DNA of 64,000 nucleotides from Paenibacillus sp. FSL H7-0737. GTDB taxonomy: Bacteria > Bacillota > Bacilli > Paenibacillales > Paenibacillaceae. Below the pieces are notes generated by a model. That model was given only the letters and a program-made list of their open reading frames with translations, did no database searches and had not been told where the DNA came from. The position numbers were made by a program, and so were the translations under genes. The stretch covers positions 1,860,001 through 1,924,000 of the forward strand of contig NZ_CP009279.1 in assembly GCF_000758545.1 (NCBI RefSeq). Direction: 5' to 3'. How positions within the stretch are numbered: position 1 is the first letter of the stretch; each line of letters begins with the position of its first letter. Positions 44,222-54,112 of the stretch are shown here, in pieces.

Positions 44222-44824
44222 ATGACGAAGGAGAAGATTTTAGACGCAACGCTGCATTTAATTAAGTCCGAAGGGATTGATAGTGTTACCATTCGGAAGA
44301 TTGCTAGTGAAGCTGGTACTAATGTAGCGCTAATTAATTATTATTTCGGGTCGAAAGAAAAACTTATGCATGAAGCAATGAAGATGATCCTGGAAACATT
44401 CCGCTCGGCATTTGATATATTCGATGCTCTGGAATATCAGCCAATCGAACGACTGAAACAATTTATTTTAACGTACGCCTTATTTCTTAAAGATTATCCT
44501 GATCTGCTCAAGCGGATTCTTGGTCATGATCCAATGTTTGAATCGGTAGCCGAATATGTACATTTTATGAAGCAACAAGGGTTCGAGAAATTAAGCACAG
44601 TCATGACAGAAGTGACGGGTGTAACCGATCGAAAGACCATATTGTTGATGACACAGCATATGTTTGCTGCCATTATGTCACTGTTCACCAAAGTGAATCC
44701 TGTTACTAAATGTCAGCCGAACAACTGCATTCAATCGTCTTTACTCGATATTCCTATATCGATTGAGGAAAGTATTGATTTGTTTTTCGAGCATTATTTT
44801 CACAAATATTCAGTCAAAATTTAG
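44222..44824 (+). CDS. TetR-family regulator
   Basis: A 200-residue repressor with an N-terminal helix-turn-helix (VTIRKIASEAGTNVALINYYF) and an all-alpha ligand domain. The ribosome site is TAAGGAG. It lies 17 bases before a drug-efflux-type MFS gene in the same direction, and a palindrome in its leader is a likely operator for the pair. The inducer is unknown. This pair interrupts the carbohydrate region. Confidence 0.88.
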   Translation: MTKEKILDATLHLIKSEGIDSVTIRKIASEAGTNVALINYYFGSKEKLMHEAMKMILETFRSAFDIFDALEYQPIERLKQFILTYALFLKDYPDLLKRILGHDPMFESVAEYVHFMKQQGFEKLSTVMTEVTGVTDRKTILLMTQHMFAAIMSLFTKVNPVTKCQPNNCIQSSLLDIPISIEESIDLFFEHYFHKYSVKI

Positions 44825-44841
44825 AAAGCAGAGGTATCACA

Positions 44842-46332
44842 ATGACTTCAAATACTGCAACAAAACCCCTTACGCAGGAAGGGGACACGTTCTCCCTGAA
44901 AGCTATTCTGCCACCTTTGCTTGCGATAATCGTCGGTATGATTATGGTTATTCTGGACAGTACAGTTGTTAACAATGCAGTTCCTAAACTAGTGGAATAT
45001 TTCCATACTGATCTAAAGACAATTCAATGGGCAATAACGGGGTACACATTAGCACTATCCGCAGTAATTCCACTTGCTGGTTGGATGACCGATAAATTTG
45101 GATCAAAGCGTATTTTCCTTGTAACGATTGTGCTGTTTACATTAGGGTCTGTTCTATGCGGCTTAGCGCAATCACCTGAACAACTAATTTTATTCCGTAT
45201 TATTCAAGGTCTAGGCGGAGGTATGGTTGCACCGATCGGGATGGCAATGGTATTCAAATTAGCTCCACCCGAACGTCGAGGCTCAATTATGGGTGTTCTT
45301 GGAATCCCAATGTTGATGGCGCCAGCTTTTGGTCCTGTAATATCCGGTTATCTTGTCGATTATGTGAGTTGGCACTGGATCTTTATTATCAATTTGCCTA
45401 TTGGTGTTGTGGCCTTCATTTTGGGTAAGAAATACTTACCGAAGACTGAACCGCAGAAGTCAACACATCTTGATATTCTCGGGATGTGTCTTGCACCGAT
45501 TGCGTTCGCTATGCTTGCTTATGGTGTAAGCGAAGGTGGAACAGATTGGTCTTCAACGGGTGCTATTACAGGCTTAACAATCGGTGGTATCGCATTAATA
45601 CTGTTCATTGTGGTGGAGCTTAGACAGAAGTATCCTTTGCTTGAACTGAAGGTATTTAAATCATCTGATTTCACTCGCGGTATTATTCTTACTTGGATCG
45701 TACAGATGGCATTATTCGGAGCTACACTGATGATTCCTTTGTATCTACAGAATATTAAAGGTTATACCGCACTTCATACCGGTTGGATCGTGATGCCGCA
45801 AGCGTTATGCGCCGGTCTTATGATGCCGATTAGTGGTAGGTTGTTTGATAAAATTGGAGCTCGTCCATTAGCGTTCTGTGGGTTGAGTGTTATCGCCACC
45901 GCGATGTTTATTCTCTCGACGGTAACCGTGGATACACCGATTTGGATGGTTATTGTTGCGGTTTGTGTGATGGGGTTAGGTATGGGGTCAACCATGATGC
46001 CTCTTAATACACATGTATTAAATTCAGCACCACGTCATTTGGTTAGCCGTGTGACACCGTTGACTTCAGCGGCTCAACAGGTTGTCGTATCCTTCGCAGT
46101 AACAGGTCTTACAGCTTATCTGACTTCTCATACAAATACTCATATGGCAACAATCGGAAAGACAGGAAACCCGCAGACTGCCTTAGTAGCCGGCTTTGGA
46201 GATACGTTTCTCCTGACCGCTTGTATCGTATGTGTTGGTATTGTTATGTCCCTCATCCTTCGCAAGCCGAAGCTGCAACAAGCTGAAAATATCGGTGAAG
46301 AGGTAGATCCAGCGATGATGATGGGTCACTAG
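44842..46332 (+). CDS. MFS efflux transporter, DHA2 (14-TM) family
   Basis: A 496-residue EmrB/QacA-type drug:proton antiporter with about 14 predicted helices. DHA2 signatures are visible: LDSTVVNNAVPKL (motif D1), GWMTDKFGSKRIFL (motif A), RIIQGLGGGMVAPIG (motif B) and GVLGIPMLMAPAFGPVISGYL (motif C). It should export toxic compounds, under the control of the TetR gene upstream. The end is a clear convergent terminator. Confidence 0.92.
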   Translation: MTSNTATKPLTQEGDTFSLKAILPPLLAIIVGMIMVILDSTVVNNAVPKLVEYFHTDLKTIQWAITGYTLALSAVIPLAGWMTDKFGSKRIFLVTIVLFTLGSVLCGLAQSPEQLILFRIIQGLGGGMVAPIGMAMVFKLAPPERRGSIMGVLGIPMLMAPAFGPVISGYLVDYVSWHWIFIINLPIGVVAFILGKKYLPKTEPQKSTHLDILGMCLAPIAFAMLAYGVSEGGTDWSSTGAITGLTIGGIALILFIVVELRQKYPLLELKVFKSSDFTRGIILTWIVQMALFGATLMIPLYLQNIKGYTALHTGWIVMPQALCAGLMMPISGRLFDKIGARPLAFCGLSVIATAMFILSTVTVDTPIWMVIVAVCVMGLGMGSTMMPLNTHVLNSAPRHLVSRVTPLTSAAQQVVVSFAVTGLTAYLTSHTNTHMATIGKTGNPQTALVAGFGDTFLLTACIVCVGIVMSLILRKPKLQQAENIGEEVDPAMMMGH

Positions 46333-46340
46333 TCTTATAT

Positions 46341-46391
46341 AAGCCCCCAAGAAGGTCACTTTATCTAAAGTGTCTCTCTTGGGGGCTTTTC
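46341..46391. terminator. Bidirectional terminator, MFS gene / minus-strand operon
   Basis: AAGCCCCCAAGA pairs with TCTTGGGGGCTT, with an inner CACTTT/AAAGTG stem and T runs on both strands. Confidence 0.9.
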
Positions 46392-46405
46392 TTTACAGTG
46401 ACTTT

Positions 46406-47899
46406 CTATTTCCTCCAAAGATCCAATTGCTTCTGGATCTCCTTACGTACCTTATCAATACCTGCTTCATGAAGTTCATGGTTGAATTTGGGGAGAATGG
46501 CATCAACATCGACACTGCCTGTCATAAGACTTGGATAAAATTTGCGCCAGACAATCTCAATGTTGTCAATTTGCTCATTTAGCTCTGACAGATCGGGAGT
46601 AAAGCCCAGTACTTGGGACTCCACAACCTTGGAGTTGTAGATGCGGAATTGCTCCCACTTGTTTAGTGGGTCAGGGTAGATTCCACCTAATGTACTTAAG
46701 ATAAACCAGTTTCCCTGAGTGTATTGTATGCCAGTGTAGCCACCGTTCGCCTTGGGAAGAGGATTTCCTTGACTGTCTTTTATCGAACTTAGGACAACCT
46801 GGTCATTCTGATCCAGTGTATAATGAACGCCTTCAATGCCGTATTGAAATAAGTTACGCAGGTCAGGATCGGTATTCAATAAGTTTAGAAATTTGATGCT
46901 CTCCACAGGATGCTTCGTATGTGCATTCACAACCATCATCCCTCCGCGCACAGCTTCAGTAGTTGCCACCTCGGGTGTTACTGGATTGGTTACAATTTTA
47001 TACCCCAGATCGTTACTCCAGACGCTCTCAGAGAGTGGACCGCCACTACCAGATTCCCAAAATACCTTTACACCATGTTTCAAACTTCCTGGTTCTCGCA
47101 AAGCGGCGTCTTGATTAATGAACCCTAATTGATAGTAACGTCTTAACGTATCCAATATATGTTTGGCTTCACGGGTTTCGAAGATATTGACCACAGGAGC
47201 AGTAGGATCCAGAGATTGGATCATTAATGGGAGTCTGTTGTCCCCAATATATTCGTAGCCGTACATAGCAAAAAAATTGTGTGAGTCTCGATCAAGCTCC
47301 ATGGGCAAATAATCGGGTTCATTTTTTTGTATCATGCGAAGCAGCGGTTCGAGCGATTCCAGTGTGTTATATTGGTTAACTTTAATATTGTATTTTTCTA
47401 CCAGAGAATCAGGATACATCCAATTCTCGCGTACAGCCAATTCTTTGTTGGTGGGGACGCCGTAGATGAACCCGTCATCCATCTCAGCACCCTTCCAAAA
47501 GATGGGGTCTATTGCAAGGTACATTTCTTTGGCTAGATTCATCAAATAGTCATCTAACTTCAGCCATACCCCACGTTTGGCATATTTAGCATAATCCGGA
47601 GCAAAAGCAATATCAAAAGGGCTGTCAGAGGAGATCATTGTATTCATGCGATCAGCATATTCCTGCCAACCAATTTTATTATAGGTTATGGTAATTCCAA
47701 TTTTTTTCATCAATATGTCGTTAATTTTGTTGTTAACAAGGGCCAGATCCTTATCAGGATCACCGATTGTATAATAAATCAGATTTACCGTGGGTTCTGC
47801 ATTAAAGTTCGCAGCGTTCAAGTTCTGCTTGGTGCAGCCAGTTAACAATGTAATGAACAGCAGAATAATGCCACAGATGAAGCAGCTATATCTATTCAT
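46406..47899 (-). CDS. Solute-binding lipoprotein (DUF3502 type) beside a two-component system
   Basis: A 497-residue lipoprotein with lipobox LLTGC (Cys22) and a binding-protein fold whose C-terminus fits DUF3502 (LGFTPDLSELNEQIDNI onward). It is the last gene of the minus-strand operon, directly after the response regulator. It is a paralogue of the binding protein at 50632-52128. Because that protein already serves the permeases, this one may be a sensory co-receptor for the kinase; this is inference. The frame extends to 47926, but AGGGGGC supports the ATG at 47899. Confidence 0.85.
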   Translation of the reverse strand: MNRYSCFICGIILLFITLLTGCTKQNLNAANFNAEPTVNLIYYTIGDPDKDLALVNNKINDILMKKIGITITYNKIGWQEYADRMNTMISSDSPFDIAFAPDYAKYAKRGVWLKLDDYLMNLAKEMYLAIDPIFWKGAEMDDGFIYGVPTNKELAVRENWMYPDSLVEKYNIKVNQYNTLESLEPLLRMIQKNEPDYLPMELDRDSHNFFAMYGYEYIGDNRLPLMIQSLDPTAPVVNIFETREAKHILDTLRRYYQLGFINQDAALREPGSLKHGVKVFWESGSGGPLSESVWSNDLGYKIVTNPVTPEVATTEAVRGGMMVVNAHTKHPVESIKFLNLLNTDPDLRNLFQYGIEGVHYTLDQNDQVVLSSIKDSQGNPLPKANGGYTGIQYTQGNWFILSTLGGIYPDPLNKWEQFRIYNSKVVESQVLGFTPDLSELNEQIDNIEIVWRKFYPSLMTGSVDVDAILPKFNHELHEAGIDKVRKEIQKQLDLWRK

Positions 47900-47939
47900 G
47901 ACACGGCCCCCTAAATCACTTTGCAATATACATCCAGCC

Positions 47940-48701
47940 TTAACTTTTCATCCGTAAACTTGAGGGAGAGGTACCAAAATGATTTTGAAATTGTGTATAA
48001 AAATAGTTCAGGTTGTTATAACCAACAGAAAGGGCAATCCAGTGTATTTTCTCATTAGTCGTTTGGATAAGCTCTTGTGCACGATACATCCGATAGCTCA
48101 TTAGATACTCTGAGAACTTCATACTTGTTTCTTTAATGAAGATTTGTCCAAGATAGGTACTGTTCATTTGAAATCGATCAGCAACGGATTTTAATGAAAT
48201 ATTATGAGCGAATTCTGTTTTAATCATAATTAATATACGATTGACCAGCTTTGAGAAGGCATCGTAATGTATTCCAAGTACAGGATCAATACTCATGGAG
48301 TCAGCATTCACATCTCTAATCGTGCCATGTAAGTCTTCGATAATTATTTTTTCAATGACCTCCTGCAGCTTGATTCGATCCACAGGCTTTAATAGGTAAT
48401 CCTTTACTCCGCAACGAATAGCTTGCTGGGCATATTGAAAGTCACTATAGCCGCTTATAATAATATATTTGGTTGGAAGGCTCACTTCATTTAGCTTTTG
48501 GATAGCATCATACCCTAGATTCTTGCCAATACACACATCGATAATAGCAATGTCAGGTATTAAATCTACAGCTTTAAATACAGCATCTTCAGTGGATTCA
48601 CTTGTTTCTATTTGTTTGAATCCGTAATGCTCCCAATCCAGAATACGTTTCATACCTTCCAAAATCTGAGGTTCATCATCCACAATCAAAAGTTTGTACA
48701 T
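47940..48701 (-). CDS. YesN-like response regulator (receiver plus AraC HTH)
   Basis: A 253-residue regulator. The receiver (1-120) has VDDEP, phospho-acceptor Asp55 in IAIIDVCIG and Lys in YLLKPVD. The C-terminal AraC helix-turn-helix pair is ISLKSVADRFQMNSTYLGQ and IHWIALSVGYNNLNYFYTQF. The receiver-AraC combination is the partner of YesM-type kinases and controls sugar uptake genes. It is encoded 2 bases after the kinase gene. The linker between domains is shorter than in many YesN proteins. Confidence 0.9.
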   Translation of the reverse strand: MYKLLIVDDEPQILEGMKRILDWEHYGFKQIETSESTEDAVFKAVDLIPDIAIIDVCIGKNLGYDAIQKLNEVSLPTKYIIISGYSDFQYAQQAIRCGVKDYLLKPVDRIKLQEVIEKIIIEDLHGTIRDVNADSMSIDPVLGIHYDAFSKLVNRILIMIKTEFAHNISLKSVADRFQMNSTYLGQIFIKETSMKFSEYLMSYRMYRAQELIQTTNEKIHWIALSVGYNNLNYFYTQFQNHFGTSPSSLRMKS

Positions 48702-48703
48702 AT

Positions 48704-50446
48704 CTAATCACCTCTTTTAGAAATCTGTACAGAGATTTTGACACCAGCTTCGTCATTATTCTCAATGGTAATCGAGAAATCCTCTTGATAGAAAAATTGT
48801 AGCCGGGCATAGACATTATATAGTCCGATGCTATTGGTGGCATGGTCATTATTACTTGAAAGGACCCGTCTGATGGCTGTTAGCTGTTCTTCATCAATTC
48901 GTACTCCATTGTCAATGAAATCCAGTCTATAGTAGTCTTCATCTTCCCAGCCTGACACGATAAATAAATTAAATTCTTTATTTATATTAAACCCATGGAC
49001 GAAGAAATTTTCTGCCAAGGGTTGCATCCAGAATTTAACAGTAGAAAGAGCAAGAATAGTATCTTCAACATCAATTTGGTAAAAAAAGTGCTCAGGATAT
49101 TTAAACTCCATAATTTGCAGGTATTTTCGTAACAGTTCCAGCTCACTACCTATTGAAATAATATTTTCTTTCTTAACAATTTCTCGATACAACGCTCCTA
49201 AGGTTGCAATCGCATCTGCGGTAGGCTCATTCTGATGAACCAATGCAGTAGATCGAATAACCTCCAAGGTATTATAAAGAAAATGTGGATTGATTTGATG
49301 TTGAAGCGCTTTCATTTCTGCTTCCTGCTGTTTTAATTTAAGCAAGTATTCGTTTCGAATATATTTGTCTAATTGGTGTATCATATCGTCGACTTCTCGA
49401 GCAATCATACCATATTCATTCATACGATAACGTGCAGGCTTATTGGGAGTGAAGTCAGCAGTTTTCGCACGTTTGATTGACTGTATAATACGGTGCAGAA
49501 ACCGCGAATCATCACGAAGGTTGTAGACTACGAGCAGGAGTACACAGATCATAGCGGTAAAGACGATCATAAATATATTGAGCAATACCGTGCTATGCTG
49601 ACTTATTAGTGCAGCCAAGTCTACTGTACTAATAAATCGATAATTGTATTTGGTAGATGTAAAGGTAACAAAGAAAATGGGAATATATCCTTTATATACG
49701 ATAAAGCCATGATTTTTATTATTCGCAACCGCTTGTTGGGTGATTTCTTTCATTATGGATTTATTGTTACCAATAATGAATGTCTCCCCGGTAGAAGGGT
49801 TGATTACAGCCGCATTACCGAGTTGATAATTATTTACGATACTGAATATTCGCTTGCTACTGATCTGAAAGTGGATTTCCCCTGGTTCTGTAGCACTTTG
49901 ATTTAGTTTTTTGCGAGAGACGAAGCCCTTCTGTATACTTTCATCGAAGATTTCGTCAGAATTTGGAACGCCAAACTGGAAGCTAGGAATACCAAAACTA
50001 TTAAAATAGATAATATTTCCGTAGTCCTTGGTATGAACGCTGATTTGAGTAATATCTCCCTGGGCCCAGCTGTAAAGATATGTTTTAGTATCCTCAGGAA
50101 AAGAGAGCAGTGATTGTGATGAATAAGGGCTATTCTCCAATCGTTTAGTCAGATATCCTTCAACGGAAGGGCTCATAAAATAACGGACGTCTTTCATCAG
50201 ATCCTGATTGGAATACAATCTTTGCATGTAAGCTTCAATCCGATCGGCATCATTCTGAAAGTTGTTCTCAATACGGGAAAAGGCATTCGCAGCTTCAATC
50301 CGTGTGTTCCCGATCCATTGATTAATAAGAATAACGCTGGTCATAGTGCCCAGTGTTAACCCGATGGTTACAATGAAGATCAGGTAAGCCCAAAATTTAT
50401 TGCGATATATTTTAATATGAAAAAAAGAACTCCTCCAAAACCTCAT
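48704..50446 (-). CDS. YesM-like sensor histidine kinase
   Basis: A 580-residue kinase with TM1 (about 19-42), an extracellular Cache-type sensor domain of about 250 residues, TM2 (about 290-312) and HAMP. The His_kinase domain has HQINPHFLYNTLEVIRS, and a terminal HATPase_c has DNGVRID and NSIGLYNVYARL. This family senses extracellular sugars. It is part of the minus-strand operon and is preceded by AGGGGGCA. The partner regulator is encoded downstream. Confidence 0.9.
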   Translation of the reverse strand: MRFWRSSFFHIKIYRNKFWAYLIFIVTIGLTLGTMTSVILINQWIGNTRIEAANAFSRIENNFQNDADRIEAYMQRLYSNQDLMKDVRYFMSPSVEGYLTKRLENSPYSSQSLLSFPEDTKTYLYSWAQGDITQISVHTKDYGNIIYFNSFGIPSFQFGVPNSDEIFDESIQKGFVSRKKLNQSATEPGEIHFQISSKRIFSIVNNYQLGNAAVINPSTGETFIIGNNKSIMKEITQQAVANNKNHGFIVYKGYIPIFFVTFTSTKYNYRFISTVDLAALISQHSTVLLNIFMIVFTAMICVLLLVVYNLRDDSRFLHRIIQSIKRAKTADFTPNKPARYRMNEYGMIAREVDDMIHQLDKYIRNEYLLKLKQQEAEMKALQHQINPHFLYNTLEVIRSTALVHQNEPTADAIATLGALYREIVKKENIISIGSELELLRKYLQIMEFKYPEHFFYQIDVEDTILALSTVKFWMQPLAENFFVHGFNINKEFNLFIVSGWEDEDYYRLDFIDNGVRIDEEQLTAIRRVLSSNNDHATNSIGLYNVYARLQFFYQEDFSITIENNDEAGVKISVQISKRGD

Positions 50447-50586
50447 TTGTAATGCCCCCTAAGGTCAGACACATAATATAGAGGAATAAGTCTCTCGCTG
50501 CTATGGTTGTGAGAGCATGTAATTCACTGTAAATATATATGAAGCGTAGCTTTAGTTCAAATAAATTTTAAAGTACGAAAGGAAAA

Positions 50587-50618
50587 CACATGGTATATCA
50601 GCGCTGATATACCATGTG
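50587..50618 (-). terminator. Perfect 32-bp palindrome between lipoprotein and kinase genes
   Basis: CACATGGTATATCAGC is followed at once by its exact complement, and on the minus strand by TTTTCC. It can be a leaky terminator that separates high expression of the binding protein from low expression of the two-component system, or a protein-binding site. Confidence 0.65.
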
Positions 50619-50631
50619 AGTTCGATAAGCT

Positions 50632-52128
50632 TTACTTAAAGTAATTGTTGATTTGTTCTTGAGCAACTTGCATGATTTTGTCCATTCCAGCATTTTTCAG
50701 CTCAGACAGCAATTTAGGGATTACCTTCTCAGGATCAGAAGCGCCTGTAAGCAATTCATATCTATATTTATCATATACAGCTTGGCAGTTAGCAACTTCA
50801 GTCTGCAACTCGCCAATATCAAGTGCGAAGCCTAATACGCTAGATGATGCCGCTTGTTCGTTCAATTTTTTCACTTGTTCCCACTGATCTAGAGGAGCTC
50901 CCTTCGTAACCGCAAGATTGAAGAAGGTACCTTGGGAGTATGCTGCCAAAGGCCATGTATCACTGATCCGCTCGATTGATTTCTCTCCGTCAATGCTCTT
51001 ATAGTCGACGCCTAATTCACCAAATGCAAGCATATTTCGTAATTTTGGATCTGTATTCACTAATTGCAAATATTTCATAGCTTCCACTTTGTATTTGGAA
51101 TTTGCCGAGATTACATTCATCGAGCCTTGAATTGTACTAGTTGTATACAAAGGCCCAAAAATTTGAGTCATGACGTATTTGTCAATACCTGCGGTGATTT
51201 GCCAGCCAGCTTCTGCACCAGGGAAGGCTTGTGCGGAGAAGAATGCTCTGTATTTGTCGCCTTCAGTTTTAGTTGGTGCATCCGGGTTAACAATACCATC
51301 TTTATACCACTGATGTAGCAGCTTTAAGTTAGTCATAACTTCCGGTTGTTCAAACACGGACACGACTTTCCGGGAAGCATCCTCAACGTTTACTCCAATA
51401 GGATTGAAACCTAAAGTCATATCATCATAATTGTTTAAAATGCCTGGGAAGCCTTCGCCTTGGATCAACTGCAACGGGTAGAAGCTTTTGCCTTCACCAG
51501 CTTTCATATCATGGAATGGTTTGTCTAAATCTTGCATCGTTTTAATGTTTTGGTAATCGATATTATATTTTTGTACAAGCTTGTCATCGAATACCCAATA
51601 TTGAGTTAATGAAGAATCCTTATACGTCGGTACAGCGAAAGTTTTTCCACCAATTTTCACACCATCCCATACTTTGGTAGGGATAGACTTGTAAAGTTCA
51701 GGGGCCTCACTTTGTACCAGATCCGTAATGTCCGCGAACGCTCCCATAGCGACCTGCTTACTGTACTTTGTGTTGTTGGTAAACATCATATCAAAGGGTT
51801 CACCTGTATTCACAATGGTGTTGATTTTTGTGTCCCATTCTCCCCAGCTAGCCACTTTGATGTCCACTTTGACACCGATTTTCTCAGCGGTGTATTCGTT
51901 CATTTGCTCAACGGCTTTACTAAAATTCTCAGGAACCTGTCCGCCGATCAGCCACCATACCAATGTAGGGATTTCCTTGGTGGTTGGTGCATCAGTAGCA
52001 GTTGTGCCACTCTCGTTTTCATTGGTTGCTGTGGGCGCCGCTGGCTTCGAGCTGCCACATGCAGCAAGCAGGGACAGCATTAATGCGAGAATACACAATG
52101 TTGAGGCGAACTTTAGGGTGTTCTTCAC
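50632..52128 (-). CDS. Solute-binding lipoprotein (DUF3502 type) of transporter 2
   Basis: A 498-residue lipoprotein with lipobox LLAAC (Cys24), a Thr/Ala/Glu-rich linker, and a two-lobe binding fold with a DUF3502-like C-terminus (LGFALDIGELQTEVANC). It follows the two permease genes on the minus strand and should deliver the substrate to them. It resembles the second lipoprotein at 46406 along its length. Confidence 0.88.
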   Translation of the reverse strand: MKNTLKFASTLCILALMLSLLAACGSSKPAAPTATNENESGTTATDAPTTKEIPTLVWWLIGGQVPENFSKAVEQMNEYTAEKIGVKVDIKVASWGEWDTKINTIVNTGEPFDMMFTNNTKYSKQVAMGAFADITDLVQSEAPELYKSIPTKVWDGVKIGGKTFAVPTYKDSSLTQYWVFDDKLVQKYNIDYQNIKTMQDLDKPFHDMKAGEGKSFYPLQLIQGEGFPGILNNYDDMTLGFNPIGVNVEDASRKVVSVFEQPEVMTNLKLLHQWYKDGIVNPDAPTKTEGDKYRAFFSAQAFPGAEAGWQITAGIDKYVMTQIFGPLYTTSTIQGSMNVISANSKYKVEAMKYLQLVNTDPKLRNMLAFGELGVDYKSIDGEKSIERISDTWPLAAYSQGTFFNLAVTKGAPLDQWEQVKKLNEQAASSSVLGFALDIGELQTEVANCQAVYDKYRYELLTGASDPEKVIPKLLSELKNAGMDKIMQVAQEQINNYFK

Positions 52129-52220
52129 TTTAACTCCTCCTAGTGTTGAATGATGAATAGTACCGTAGTAAAAGTACGGTTATATATCATAAACCAAGCT
52201 TGGCTTGGCTTATTTCGGGA

Positions 52221-53150
52221 CTAGCCTTTGACTGCGCCAATGGTAAGGCCGGTAATGAAGTATCTCTGGAAGAAGGGATACGCGCAGGCAACAGGCAACA
52301 CGATGAGAATAGCAACAGCCATACGGGCAGATTCTTTAGGCATTGTTGCGACAAGCTCAGCAAAGCTGATACCCATGCTTATTGAGTTTCGGGCGAGCGC
52401 ATCGGCATTGGACATTAAGCTGTTAAGTAACGCTTGTAGCGAATAGAGATTCTGATTATCGATATACAGCATCGATTGAAACCAGTCGTTCCAGTAACCG
52501 AAGCAGAGGAACAGTCCAATCGTAGCTAGTACAGGCAAGGAGATTGGGAGAATGATTGAGAAGAAGGTGCGAAACTGACTAGCCCCGTCAATTTCAGCAG
52601 ATTCGATTAAGCCATCAGGGATCGTGCTCCTGAAAAAGGTTTTACAAATAATAACGTTAAAGGAGGATACTGCGAGCGGCAGGATGAGTGCCCAAACGCT
52701 GTTCTTTAATCCCAAGAAATTTGTGTTGATAAAGTAACTGGAGACTAGCCCCCCGTTAAATACCATCGGGATGAATACAACCCAGGTGAGGAAGTTCTTG
52801 AGCTTGTAAGCCGGACGTGAAATGACATATCCCATTGTTGTGGTGAGCAGCACGCCAAGTACAGTACCTACGATAGTTACAAGTAGGGATACACCTAACG
52901 CACGCAGAATCATCGTTCCTTGCTTGGCGATATAAGAGTAAGCATCTCCGGATAGAACGGTTGGGAAAATGCTGTATCCTGTTTCACGAATATAGGATTC
53001 ATCGGTAAGCGATATGGATAACACGACGATCACAGGCACGACGCAGGCAATTGCCAGCAGAATAAAAATTAGGGTGAACAAAGCATTGATGCCGTTACTT
53101 GTGCGGTTGAATTTCTCCAAGCCAGATTGATAGGTGGGTGTCTTTGCCAT
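52221..53150 (-). CDS. LplC/YtcP-type ABC permease, transporter 2
   Basis: A 309-residue permease with six predicted helices and EAA loop ESAEIDGASQFRTFFSI; the C-terminus QRYFITGLTIGAVKG is typical. It is encoded 11 bases after the partner permease, and AGGAGGAGA precedes the start. No ATPase gene is nearby, so a shared MsmX-type ATPase is expected. Confidence 0.9.
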   Translation of the reverse strand: MAKTPTYQSGLEKFNRTSNGINALFTLIFILLAIACVVPVIVVLSISLTDESYIRETGYSIFPTVLSGDAYSYIAKQGTMILRALGVSLLVTIVGTVLGVLLTTTMGYVISRPAYKLKNFLTWVVFIPMVFNGGLVSSYFINTNFLGLKNSVWALILPLAVSSFNVIICKTFFRSTIPDGLIESAEIDGASQFRTFFSIILPISLPVLATIGLFLCFGYWNDWFQSMLYIDNQNLYSLQALLNSLMSNADALARNSISMGISFAELVATMPKESARMAVAILIVLPVACAYPFFQRYFITGLTIGAVKG

Positions 53151-53161
53151 TGTCTCTCCTC

Positions 53162-54112
53162 CTAGATCATTGCACTGTCGGAATCGATTTTTTTAACGAT
53201 CCAGTTAGCACTCAGGATTGTAATACAGCCCAGCATCGATTGGACGAAAGCGGCAGCGGATGCCATTCCTACGGTGGCGGTTTTTAGCTGTTTATAAACT
53301 AGGACATCAACTGTTGTGGCCACATTGTAGAGGGAGTTGGAGTCGCGTGTGACCTGATAGAACAGTCCGAAATCCGTGTAGAAAATACGACCTACTGACA
53401 GGATGAACATCATGACAATGACCAGCTTTAGCATGGGTAAGGTAATGAAGCGTGTCTGCTGCCAGATTGAAGCTCCATCAATAACTGCAGCCTCATAATA
53501 GGTGCTGTCGATTCCCGTGATGGTTGCCAGATAAATAATCATGCCATAACCTATGCTCTTCCAGATGTTTAAAAAGATAAGAATGTAGGGCCAATATTGC
53601 GGTTCCATATACCAATTCACAGCATCATGCCCAATACCCACAAGAAATTGATTGAGGATGCCTTTATCAAAGCTGAAGAAGGCCCAGCCTACAGCAGATA
53701 CGACTACCCATGACAGAAAGTAGGGCAGAAACATCATGGTCTGATAAACCTTGCTTGCTTTGCGGCTATGCAGCAGGCTGATCATAATGGCGAACATTAC
53801 CGGCAACACGATGCCAAGAATAATGAAAATGATGTTATACCCTATCGTGTTACGAAGAATGATCCAGGCATCATTTGATTTGAATAAGAATTCAAAGTTT
53901 TTGAAGCCGACCCAAGAACTATTTATTACGTTGCTAATAAAGTTGCCGCTGATTTTGAAATTTTTAAAAGCAATAATCATACCGAACATCGGTAAGAAAG
54001 AAAATAAGATATACCAGATGAATGTCGGCAAGGCGAGCAGGGTTAACTCGGAATCTTGCTTTCGCCAGTGTATGCGCTTTCTAATTTTGCTACGTTCAAT
54101 TTTAGTGCTCAT
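53162..54112 (-). CDS. LplB-type ABC permease, transporter 2
   Basis: A 316-residue permease with six helices (LLALPTFIWYILFSFLPMFG first) and EAA loop EAAVIDGASIWQQTRFI. The frame opens at 54214, but GGAGCGGATGAT before the ATG at 54112 gives the conserved start (MSTKIERSKIRKR). It is the first gene of the operon permease, permease, lipoprotein, kinase, regulator, lipoprotein. Confidence 0.9.
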   Translation of the reverse strand: MSTKIERSKIRKRIHWRKQDSELTLLALPTFIWYILFSFLPMFGMIIAFKNFKISGNFISNVINSSWVGFKNFEFLFKSNDAWIILRNTIGYNIIFIILGIVLPVMFAIMISLLHSRKASKVYQTMMFLPYFLSWVVVSAVGWAFFSFDKGILNQFLVGIGHDAVNWYMEPQYWPYILIFLNIWKSIGYGMIIYLATITGIDSTYYEAAVIDGASIWQQTRFITLPMLKLVIVMMFILSVGRIFYTDFGLFYQVTRDSNSLYNVATTVDVLVYKQLKTATVGMASAAAFVQSMLGCITILSANWIVKKIDSDSAMI

